Position numbers and translations under genes: made by a program
Part shown: in pieces, positions 1-7,071 of the stretch
Position numbering within the stretch: the first letter of the stretch is position 1
Layout: every line of letters begins with the position of its first letter
Notes under the pieces: generated by a model
Databases searched by the model: none
The model's input: only the letters and a program-made list of their open reading frames with translations
Told to the model about the DNA's origin: nothing
Origin: Flavobacteriaceae bacterium
GTDB lineage: Bacteria > Bacteroidota > Bacteroidia > Flavobacteriales > Flavobacteriaceae
Assembly: GCA_947457105.1 (NCBI GenBank)
Contig: CANGUP010000004.1
Span: forward strand, 1 to 49,021
Direction of reading: 5' to 3'
DNA length: 49,021 bases

Positions 1-366
1 AAACACGATATCAAACTTTTTATCTTTATCTAAAATATCACCTGTTTTTAGCGCTTCAAAAAAAGCATCACTCGTTAATTGAAAGTCTACAGGATTAGCT
101 TCGAATTCAACTCCTGGGTCAACACTATATTTAATTTTTGCCTGTATTTTATTGAAATTATGATCAGGATTTCTAACACCTATTTCAAGATAATTTAAAT
201 CTTCTTTATCTAAAAATTGAATTATATGATTGATAATTTCAGTTCTAGAAGGTTTTTTTTCTATTTCTAGACGGCTTTTTTCTTTTGCATCAACCAATAC
301 TGGATCATTTAATAAGCGTTCACCCCAATAATATCGATTCTTAATTTTCTTATATAAGTGTCTCAT
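1..366 (-). CDS. Class I SAM-dependent methyltransferase, N-terminal part (cut by window edge)
   Basis: An open frame runs on the minus strand from an ATG at 364-366 without a stop to the window edge, giving 122 codons. The ORF track omits it because it has no stop. The translation starts MRHLYKKIKNRYYWGE and contains YLEIGVRNPDHNF, which resembles the glycine-poor SAM-binding loop of the sugar/capsule methyltransferase families (Methyltransf_24-like), then YSVDPGVEFE and, at the edge, KFDIVF, where such proteins usually continue with an acidic IDG motif. It lies 19 bp downstream of a glycosyltransferase and is probably in the same operon. The likely role is methylation of a sugar or of the growing glycan. 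The substrate cannot be read, and the C-terminal half is missing. Confidence 0.7.
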   Translation of the reverse strand, partial: MRHLYKKIKNRYYWGERLLNDPVLVDAKEKSRLEIEKKPSRTEIINHIIQFLDKEDLNYLEIGVRNPDHNFNKIQAKIKYSVDPGVEFEANPVDFQLTSDAFFEALKTGDILDKDKKFDIVF

Positions 367-385
367 TTTGCTTAATTTTTGAAAT

Positions 386-1525
386 TTAATCCTTCTTAAA
401 AGAAGAATACAATTCTTTAACTTTCATTTTATTAAATTCGAAACTTAATCTTTGTTCTGCTAAAATAGTATTTTTATCATTAGCACTTTTAAGTAATTCA
501 AAATCATTTAAAGCCTTTACAATTAAATTAGTAATAGCTGCAATATCATGAGGATTTTCAATTAAAAATCCGTTTTCATTATTCGAAATAATTTCAGCAG
601 AAACACCGCCAGGATTAGACTGAATTGGAAAAGCTCCCATTACGATGGCTTCCAAAAGCGTATTGGACATTCCATCTGAAATACTGTTTCCTATGGCTAT
701 GATAGATTTTCCCATGAATTCCAAAACTTGTTGGTGACTTAATGCATGTCTATCAAAAACTTCAAAAGGTAATTTTTTATCAGTAACGTAATTGAGTACC
801 TCATTGTGAGCGCCATAAATTACTACTTTATAATTTTCAATTGATGATAAAATACTTTCAAGAGCTTTTACTACTGGCAAAGCCCTCCCAAATAAATGTT
901 GATACCCTTTTACGAGTATAACTTTCCTTTCTGAAATAGGAAGTTTTATATCATTCAATTTTTCTAAATTAAAGCCAGTACCACCCGGAATTACACCCAA
1001 ATGTTTCCCAATAAAACCTAATTTTACTGCTAAATGATAATCTCTATAGCAATCGGTGTGAATAAAATTTACTCTTTTTAAAACGTTTCTTATTTTGGCA
1101 AGATGACTATCATCGTTTTGATAATAGAATAAATCACTTCCCCAACAAGAATAAATCCATTTTATTGACGAATATTTATTCATTGTTTTTAAAATTGGAT
1201 AGCTACAACTTTGCATCTCAAAACTATGAATTACATCGGGTTGAATCTCTAAAATAATTTTTTCAAGAGCTTGATTAGCTGTAACCTCAACCCACGAATT
1301 CCAATTATCATATACATTGGGGAATTTTTTTCTTAAAAAATGTTCTCCTTTTAAATAGGGTAATTTTCTATTTTTCCAATTGGTAAATTGTTGTACCGAA
1401 TCTATAGTTTGCAGTTTACCCTTTTCTAAAACATCAAACCAAAACAATTCGTGTTCAGAATCTTTAAGATTCTCAACCCAACGAATTAAGTGAACTGAAG
1501 GCATTGATATGAATAGGATTTTCAT
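386..1525 (-). CDS. Glycosyltransferase family 4 (GT-B fold)
   Basis: This 379-residue protein has the GT-B layout of retaining family 4 enzymes. The N-terminal half begins MKILFISMPSVHLIRW, with PDVIHSFEMQSC and YSCWGSDLF in the acceptor domain. The C-terminal nucleotide-sugar domain contains VILVKGYQHLFGRA, VVIYGAH and GMSNTLLEAIVMGAFPIQ. Only the second glutamate of the usual EX7E motif is evident, so the donor site is somewhat divergent. It probably adds one sugar to a lipid-linked glycan at the cytoplasmic membrane. Start is ATG. It follows the GT2 gene at 1606-2607 after an 80-bp gap with no obvious promoter. Donor and acceptor sugars are unknown. Confidence 0.8.
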   Translation of the reverse strand: MKILFISMPSVHLIRWVENLKDSEHELFWFDVLEKGKLQTIDSVQQFTNWKNRKLPYLKGEHFLRKKFPNVYDNWNSWVEVTANQALEKIILEIQPDVIHSFEMQSCSYPILKTMNKYSSIKWIYSCWGSDLFYYQNDDSHLAKIRNVLKRVNFIHTDCYRDYHLAVKLGFIGKHLGVIPGGTGFNLEKLNDIKLPISERKVILVKGYQHLFGRALPVVKALESILSSIENYKVVIYGAHNEVLNYVTDKKLPFEVFDRHALSHQQVLEFMGKSIIAIGNSISDGMSNTLLEAIVMGAFPIQSNPGGVSAEIISNNENGFLIENPHDIAAITNLIVKALNDFELLKSANDKNTILAEQRLSFEFNKMKVKELYSSFKKD

Positions 1526-1605
1526 TTGTACTTTTATAAAAGCGATTTTCTATCTGAAGTTAAAAAAAATAAAATAAATGTTTTCTAAAAAATAATAACT
1601 CTTAA

Positions 1606-2607
1606 TCAAAGTCTGTTTATTTTAAACCAAAAACTTTTTTTAATAATCAGAAAAATATCAACAAAACTAAACGTTGAAAGAATTATTAAAAAAACCTTTA
1701 TATTAAAACCATTTATTTCAAAATAATTTTTAACAAAATTGACTTTAGCTTTTTGCAACCATCTATTGAATTTGTGTTGTTTATAAACTTTAAGTTGGTT
1801 GTTATTCTCCTTTATTTTTTTAAATAATTTTGCAACATTAAAAAACTCATCAATTGATTCGGTCTTTTTATTTTTGAAAGCTTTTTTATAAATTTCTAAT
1901 TCTATTATTTCATTACTTAACAATTCTTGAAACATTCTTAATTGAGCAATGTACATTGCTTCAATTTGAATATTGCTTTTATAGTTTGAAACTTGATTAT
2001 TATGCACTCTATAATTTAGAAGAACATCATCAATATTCGTTACTTTTCCCAAAAAAACTATTTTGGTCCACAAATCATAATCTTCTGCTGGTTCAAAATC
2101 TTTATTGTATTTTACTCTATTAAAAATATCTTTCCTAATCATTACCGTAGGATGAAAAAAAGCATTGGAAAAACATAACTTCACTTTTATATCTTCATGT
2201 TTTACTGGATGTCTTTTAACTTCATTTGTACCTATCACTTGAATTGCTGTGCCGCATAAAATTAAATCTTTATCTACTTCAAATGCCTCAAGCTGCTTTT
2301 CAAATCGTGTTGGCAAACTAATATCATCACCATCCATTCTGGCAATATATTTACCATTTGCAATACCTATACCATAATTTAAACTTTCTGTATAACCTGT
2401 ATTTCTTTCTTTTGTTATAACTTTTATCCTATTATCGTTGTATGAATTTATAATGTTTATTGTACTGTCTGTTGAACAATCATCAATAATTAAAAACTCA
2501 AAATCGGTAAATGTTTGTCCTAGTATACTTTCAATAGCCTCAGCAACATATAATTCGCAATTATATGTTGGCATTATGACTGTAATTTTAGGATTATTCA
2601 ATTTCAA
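1606..2607 (-). CDS. Glycosyltransferase family 2
   Basis: This 333-residue GT-A enzyme opens with KITVIMPTYNCELYVAEAIE and has LIIDDCSTDST and the metal-binding motif ARMDGDD near residue 92. The last 30 residues or so (FNIKVFLIILSTFSFVDIFL) are hydrophobic and may anchor the C terminus in the membrane. The start is a TTG at 2605-2607. The first ATG (in VIMPTYN) would remove the first beta strand of the fold, so TTG is preferred. The start overlaps the end of the FkbM methyltransferase gene by 14 bp, which suggests translational coupling. It probably transfers a sugar onto a lipid-linked intermediate; the specificity is unknown. Confidence 0.8.
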   Translation of the reverse strand: MKLNNPKITVIMPTYNCELYVAEAIESILGQTFTDFEFLIIDDCSTDSTINIINSYNDNRIKVITKERNTGYTESLNYGIGIANGKYIARMDGDDISLPTRFEKQLEAFEVDKDLILCGTAIQVIGTNEVKRHPVKHEDIKVKLCFSNAFFHPTVMIRKDIFNRVKYNKDFEPAEDYDLWTKIVFLGKVTNIDDVLLNYRVHNNQVSNYKSNIQIEAMYIAQLRMFQELLSNEIIELEIYKKAFKNKKTESIDEFFNVAKLFKKIKENNNQLKVYKQHKFNRWLQKAKVNFVKNYFEINGFNIKVFLIILSTFSFVDIFLIIKKSFWFKINRL

Positions 2608-3406
2608 ATGTGAAGTTTTTATTTATTCCAATTGTCAATTCTCCAGAATTAAACAATAAAAAATTATTTTCAACTAAAATATTTTCTATTGAATTTCTAA
2701 TATTAAATTCGTCATGAATTTCTAAAGCAACAATCTGTGTAATTTTGAGATATGATAAATCGTTCTCCATATTAAAGATAAATCTTTCTGCTCCTTCAAT
2801 ATCAATTTTTAATAATGAGATGTATTTTAGCCCATTATCTTTGATTATCTCTGATACAGATATTCCTATTACAGCTCCAGTAACATCACTTTTAGTTGTT
2901 ATAGACCAATCTTTTTTATCTCTAAAATTACGTTCAACTGAATAGCGCATATTTTCCTTTTCACTTAATGCTCTCTCATACAATTTTACATTACTATTTT
3001 GAATATTTCTCTCACACATTTTAAAATTATCGAAGGATGGCTCAATTGAAAAAATTTTATAATCTAAAAGAGAATTAGCAAAAAAAAGTGTTGTTAAACC
3101 AATATTTGCACCCGCATCGATAACAATTTTTTGGTTTGAAAACTCCGTATTTAATCTAAACAAATCAAGAATTATTTGATATTCTTTAAAATTGAAAATT
3201 TGTTTAAATACATCGTAATCACTATAATTATAATCTCTTAAAAAAAGTTGATTTCCATCTGTTAGTTTAACTTTATACACATCACCATCCTTGATATAGT
3301 TTGCAATTAAGTTATTTTGATTTAAATTAAGTTCAAAAGCCTCTGTTCTGCTGTATTTTTTTGGAAAAAGAATTCTAAAAATTTTTCGAAGTTTTTTCAA
3401 TTTCAT
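2594..3406 (-). CDS. FkbM-family methyltransferase
   Basis: This 270-residue protein carries the SAM-binding motif VIDAGANIGLTTLFFA near residue 100, followed by IFSIEPSFDNFKMCERNI, and the FkbM-type SLLKIDIEGAERFIF near residue 200. The family O-methylates sugars and other small molecules. In a capsule or O-antigen locus it usually methylates a hydroxyl of the glycan. It is the first gene after the 173-bp gap that holds a gene remnant, and it overlaps the following GT2 gene. Together with the partial methyltransferase at 1-366 it puts two methylation genes next to an ABC exporter, a setting in which methyl groups can cap chains. The target here is unknown. Confidence 0.82.
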   Translation of the reverse strand: MKLKKLRKIFRILFPKKYSRTEAFELNLNQNNLIANYIKDGDVYKVKLTDGNQLFLRDYNYSDYDVFKQIFNFKEYQIILDLFRLNTEFSNQKIVIDAGANIGLTTLFFANSLLDYKIFSIEPSFDNFKMCERNIQNSNVKLYERALSEKENMRYSVERNFRDKKDWSITTKSDVTGAVIGISVSEIIKDNGLKYISLLKIDIEGAERFIFNMENDLSYLKITQIVALEIHDEFNIRNSIENILVENNFLLFNSGELTIGINKNFTFEIE

Positions 3407-3579
3407 ATATGCAAAATTTATTTTTTAACAGTCATATACCTATTTGCCTACAGGCAAGTGGTATCGCCTTTTTATTTGTTGGGGTTTATCTCACAATTGC
3501 ATTATTTTTCATCGGAGTTCGATAATTTTATAATTACTTGCGCAAAAAAGTTGCTAATGGCGATTTCATAAGAAAGAAT
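3407..3579 (-). pseudogene. Intergenic gap with decayed gene remnant and small hairpin
   Basis: This is one of the few gaps of any size in the locus. On the minus strand an ATG at 3567-3569 opens a very short frame, MKSPLATFLRK, that stops at 3534. Further along, the sequence AAAAAGGCGATACCACTTG matches the region of the gap at 21655-21744 that encodes KKRYHMLP. Both gaps therefore seem to hold the start of the same gene, broken here by a stop and by an extra segment of about 50 bp. A perfect 5-bp hairpin, TTGCCTACAGGCAA at 3444-3457, lies inside; no T-run follows it, so it is not a clear terminator. The intact parent gene is not recognised. Confidence 0.45.
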
Positions 3580-4107
3580 TTATAGTCTATTTTTTATTAA
3601 TTTGGCAGGAATACCTCCCACAATAGTGTAGGGTTCAACAGTTTTATTTACAACAGCACCAGCTGCAACAATAGCTCCTTTTCCAATAGTTACTCCATCT
3701 AAAATTCTGCACCCTGAACCAATCCAAACATCATCTTCAATTATTATACCTTTCATTGTTAAACCTTGCACATTGATAGGCTTATTTATATCTGTATAAA
3801 TATGATTTGCAGGGATAATTAGTGTGTGACCAGCAATTAAAACATTATTTCCGATAGTTAGATTTCCATGCCCATATAAAATTGTATATGGATTAATTGA
3901 ACATTTGTTACCTATTATAATATTACCACCATAGGTCATCAAAATGACACCATGTAATAACTCTGACTTTGCACCAATCGTTATGGTCCCTCCATATTCT
4001 GTATTTAAAACAACATTAGGATAAATTTTAACTGAAGGATTTATAAATAACGTTTTTATACTTCTTTGCGTTATTTTTTTTATCCATTTTTTTAACTTTC
4101 TAACCAT
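3580..4107 (-). CDS. Hexapeptide-repeat O-acyltransferase (WcaF/VatD-like)
   Basis: This 175-residue left-handed beta-helix protein has many isoleucine-spaced hexapeptides, for example [52 protein letters not shown] and [14 protein letters not shown], and ends [12 protein letters not shown]. The loop [13 protein letters not shown] supplies the histidine expected in the active site of the xenobiotic/galactoside acetyltransferase group. It probably transfers acetyl from acetyl-CoA to a sugar hydroxyl of the exported glycan. Its start lies inside the end of the upstream wzt gene (16-bp overlap), so the two are probably co-translated and the modification probably belongs to the glycan exported by that ABC pair. 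Confidence 0.8.
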   Translation of the reverse strand: MVRKLKKWIKKITQRSIKTLFINPSVKIYPNVVLNTEYGGTITIGAKSELLHGVILMTYGGNIIIGNKCSINPYTILYGHGNLTIGNNVLIAGHTLIIPANHIYTDINKPINVQGLTMKGIIIEDDVWIGSGCRILDGVTIGKGAIVAAGAVVNKTVEPYTIVGGIPAKLIKNRL

Positions 4108-5315
4108 TTACAATCAATTTTGATATCGCCAATATTTCCAGAATATATTTTATAATCATTATCAAGATCTTCAATTTGAAAGAAACAAATATCATTCAAA
4201 TAATCATAAACTACTTCACCGAATGAAGCAACATCTATACTATACGATCCTTTTAATAATAATCCAGAAGGTATTTCACAAATTAAACTACTAGTTGATT
4301 TTTCAATTTTATGAACCGTTGTAAAAATTTTTGTCTTACTGTAATTTAAAAGCGCAATTCCTGCATTACAATTTTCAATTGGGTTGTTAAATTTAATTTC
4401 AATTTTTATGGGTTGTTTGTGATCAATAAATACTTTTTCATCAAGTATTTCAACCGAAACAATTCCATTCATTTTATTTGATTCTTTATTAATGAAATAT
4501 TTAGAGTTTGTATTTATTGAAGAATGATTAAGATAAAAATCAACTAAATCATTAACTTTTCCTGAATATTTTAATAAACCATTTTCTAACAAAATACCAG
4601 AATTACACAAACTTTTTATAGCTGCCATATTATGACTCACAAACAAAACGGTTCGTCCTTCACCTTTAGAAATGTCGCCCATTTTACCAAGGCACCTCTT
4701 CTGAAACTCGGCATCTCCAACCGCTAAAACCTCATCAACAATTAGGATTTCACTTTCTAAATGCGCAGCTACAGCAAAAGCCAATCGAACATACATTCCA
4801 GAAGAATAACGTTTTACTGGTGTGTCTACATACCTGTCGACTCCAGAAAAATCGATAATTTCATCTAATTTTCTAGTAATTTCTTTTTTGCGCATGCCAA
4901 GAATTGCTCCGTTAAGGTAGATGTTTTCTCTTCCTGATAGTTCGGGATGAAAACCTGTACCAACTTCTAGCAAACTGGAAATTCTTCCTTTTACTTTAAT
5001 TTGTCCTGTAGTAGGACTTGTGACTCTTGAAAGAAGTTTTAGTAAAGTACTTTTTCCAGCGCCATTTTTTCCGATGATTCCAATAGCTTCGCCCTGATTA
5101 ACCTCAAAGTTGATGTCTTTTAATGACCAAACAATATCGCTTGTTCCTTTTACACTTCGATCATTAGTTTCACCAATTTTAAGAAACGGATCTTCTTTAC
5201 CTAAAATTTTTGTTTGCCAAAAACGATCAATATCTTTAGACAATGTACCTGAACCTATCTGACCGATTTGGTAGGCTTTAGATAAATTATCAACTTTTAT
5301 TATTGTATCTGCCAT
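4092..5315 (-). CDS. wzt: Polysaccharide ABC exporter, ATPase subunit (second Wzt)
   Basis: This 407-residue protein has the ATPase domain of teichoic-acid/O-antigen exporters: a Bacteroidota-type N-terminal lead ([13 protein letters not shown]), Walker [13 protein letters not shown], signature [12 protein letters not shown], Walker [17 protein letters not shown] and the switch histidine in LFVSHNMAA. From about residue 250 it carries an extra beta-rich domain of the Wzt C-terminal type, which in studied systems binds the non-reducing end of the polysaccharide. Its first 245 or so residues closely resemble the other Wzt at 38911-40191, but the C-terminal domains differ. Its ATG overlaps the permease stop codon by one base (TAATG). 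Confidence 0.92.
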   Translation of the reverse strand: MADTIIKVDNLSKAYQIGQIGSGTLSKDIDRFWQTKILGKEDPFLKIGETNDRSVKGTSDIVWSLKDINFEVNQGEAIGIIGKNGAGKSTLLKLLSRVTSPTTGQIKVKGRISSLLEVGTGFHPELSGRENIYLNGAILGMRKKEITRKLDEIIDFSGVDRYVDTPVKRYSSGMYVRLAFAVAAHLESEILIVDEVLAVGDAEFQKRCLGKMGDISKGEGRTVLFVSHNMAAIKSLCNSGILLENGLLKYSGKVNDLVDFYLNHSSINTNSKYFINKESNKMNGIVSVEILDEKVFIDHKQPIKIEIKFNNPIENCNAGIALLNYSKTKIFTTVHKIEKSTSSLICEIPSGLLLKGSYSIDVASFGEVVYDYLNDICFFQIEDLDNDYKIYSGNIGDIKIDCKWLES

Positions 5316-6184
5316 TATATTGTATCAACGAAATTTTTCTCGGTTTTGTTAAAAATGATAATTCCTAAGAATAAAATTATTAGTGTAACTACAATAGAAT
5401 ACCCTATACTCCCTAAAGTAAACTCACCTTTTCCTAAAAAAGCATATCGAAAAGCTTCTATTATTCCAGTCATTGGGTTTAGCTCAACTATAGTACTGTA
5501 ACCTTTTTCTTTAGCGTAACTTAATGGATAAATTACAGTTGTTGCATACATTAACAACTGAACACCAAAAGTCACTAAAAATGTTAAATCCCTATATTTT
5601 GTTGTCATTGCGGTAATTATTAATCCCAATCCTAAACCCAGAAGAGCCATTAAAATCACTAATAGAGGGAAGAGAAAAATTCCAGAAGTTACTTCAAAGC
5701 TTGTTCCTTGAATTGGAAAAAAGTAAAAATAAACCATCATACAAATCATAAGTAATAACTGCACTCCAAAACGCACCAAATTACTTACAACAATACTTAT
5801 TGGCATTATCAATCTTGGAAAATATACTTTTCCAAAAATATTGGCATTATCCCTAAATACAGTACTGGTTTTGGTTAAACAATCAGAAAAATAATTCCAT
5901 GAGGTGATTCCAGTTAAGTAAAATAGAAATTTTGGCAAACCATCTGTACTAATTCCTGCTAAGTTCCCAAAAACGAAGGAAAATACAATTGTTGTAAATA
6001 TAGGTTGAATAAAAAACCATAATGGCCCAAGAATAGTTTGTTTATAGAAGCTTACAAAATCTCTTCTTACAAACATGGCTAGTAAGTCTCTGTACCTCCA
6101 CAAATCACTGAAATTCAAATCGAAGAGAGAGGAATGTCCTTTTATTATTAAATCCCAATTTTGTGATTCCTGATTATCTTTCAT
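5315..6184 (-). CDS. wzm: Polysaccharide ABC exporter, permease subunit (second Wzm)
   Basis: This 289-residue ABC-2 type permease has about six hydrophobic segments, beginning near TILGPLWFFIQPIFTTIVFS and ending in IVVTLIILFLGIIIFN. The N-terminal amphipathic lead has DLWRYRDLLAMFVRRDFVSF, typical of Wzm proteins. PLSYAKEKGYSTIVELNPMT is the conserved periplasmic loop before the last helices. It forms the membrane channel for the ATPase at 4092-5315. It is the first gene of the left part of the locus and is divergent from the phosphatase gene at 6298; a promoter candidate lies in the 113-bp space between them. It is clearly related to the permease at 40197-41048. Confidence 0.92.
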   Translation of the reverse strand: MKDNQESQNWDLIIKGHSSLFDLNFSDLWRYRDLLAMFVRRDFVSFYKQTILGPLWFFIQPIFTTIVFSFVFGNLAGISTDGLPKFLFYLTGITSWNYFSDCLTKTSTVFRDNANIFGKVYFPRLIMPISIVVSNLVRFGVQLLLMICMMVYFYFFPIQGTSFEVTSGIFLFPLLVILMALLGLGLGLIITAMTTKYRDLTFLVTFGVQLLMYATTVIYPLSYAKEKGYSTIVELNPMTGIIEAFRYAFLGKGEFTLGSIGYSIVVTLIILFLGIIIFNKTEKNFVDTI

Positions 6185-6241
6185 TTATTTCTTTGGAAAA
6201 TTTATATCGAAATTAACTTATTTATCCTCAATTTTAAAAAA

Positions 6242-6277
6242 CAAATATAGTAATTTAACATAATTATATTGAGCAAT
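6242..6277 (-). promoter_or_regulatory. Candidate Bacteroidota promoter for the second wzm/wzt operon
   Basis: On the minus strand TATATTTG (6242-6249) fits the Bacteroidota -7 consensus TANNTTTG exactly. An ATTG at 6274-6277 could be the -33 element, although the spacer of 24 bp is longer than the usual 19-20. The predicted transcript would start about 55 bases before the wzm ATG. The rest of the space from 6185 to 6297 is plain AT-rich sequence. If active, it would free the left operon from dependence on read-through across the opposed phosphatase gene. Confidence 0.4.
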
Positions 6278-6297
6278 TCTGTTGTTTTAATTAATAT

Positions 6298-7065
6298 TTG
6301 TTACTTTGTAAAAAAATAGCTAATACTTTGTTTTTCTTTAAAAAAAATAGCCCATTCCTAAAAGACATAATCCCTAATGATTATACGGATATTCATTCGC
6401 ATTTATTGCCTGCAATAGATGATGGATCAAAAGATATTGAAGATACTTTGACATTGATAAACGAATTAAAAAAGTTAGGATTCTGTAATTTTATTACAAC
6501 ACCTCATGTAATGGAACATGTTTGGGAAAATTCCAAAACTAAAATTGAAAAAACTCTTGTAACAACATTAAGTCACCTAAAAGACAATATTATTGACAAT
6601 CCGTTTAAAGCTGCTGCAGAATATATGCTTGACGATAAGTTTAGAAAGTTATTTCAAGAAGAAACATTATTGACACTTAAAGAAAATTTTGTCTTAGTAG
6701 AAATGTCATACATTAACGCTCCATTACAATTGTATAACATTATATTTGATTTGCAAGTAGCTGGATACAAACCAGTTTTAGCGCATCCTGAACGATACAA
6801 TTTTTACCACAACAACCTCCAAGAATATAAAAAATTAAAACATGCAGGTTGTATGTTTCAAATCAATTTATTGTCAACCGTTGGCTATTATGGTCCGATG
6901 GTAGCAAAAACTGCAGATTATTTATTAAAAGAAAATTTAATAGACTTTGTAGGTTCTGATGTACATCACATGAAACATGTAGATTCATTTCATAAAAAAA
7001 TTGTTTTGAAAAACCTTGAACCTTTAAAGGAAGCTTTTCAAAACAATGTTTTATTTAAACCTTGA
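6298..7065 (+). CDS. CpsB/YwqE-type tyrosine-protein phosphatase (PHP fold)
   Basis: This is the only plus-strand gene. The metal-binding motifs of the CpsB/CapC/YwqE family are all present: YTDIHSHLLPAIDDG near residues 29-43, ITTPHVMEHVW, LVEMSY, LAHPERYNFY and FVGSDVHHMKH. The family dephosphorylates the tyrosine cluster of Wzc-type kinases, here presumably the (YG)13 tail encoded next door. The track start is a TTG at 6298 just after an in-frame stop. A second TTG at 6328 would give MFFFKKNSPFLKDII, which fits the usual N terminus of relatives better; no ATG is available before the active site. It converges on wzc with only 6 bp between the stop codons, so it is transcribed against the rest of the locus. 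Confidence 0.9.
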   Translation: MLLCKKIANTLFFFKKNSPFLKDIIPNDYTDIHSHLLPAIDDGSKDIEDTLTLINELKKLGFCNFITTPHVMEHVWENSKTKIEKTLVTTLSHLKDNIIDNPFKAAAEYMLDDKFRKLFQEETLLTLKENFVLVEMSYINAPLQLYNIIFDLQVAGYKPVLAHPERYNFYHNNLQEYKKLKHAGCMFQINLLSTVGYYGPMVAKTADYLLKENLIDFVGSDVHHMKHVDSFHKKIVLKNLEPLKEAFQNNVLFKP

Positions 7066-7071
7066 TAAAAT

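Noticed and set aside
3444-3457. TTGCCTACAGGCAA hairpin as an intrinsic terminator
   Set aside because: The stem is short and no T-run follows on either strand.
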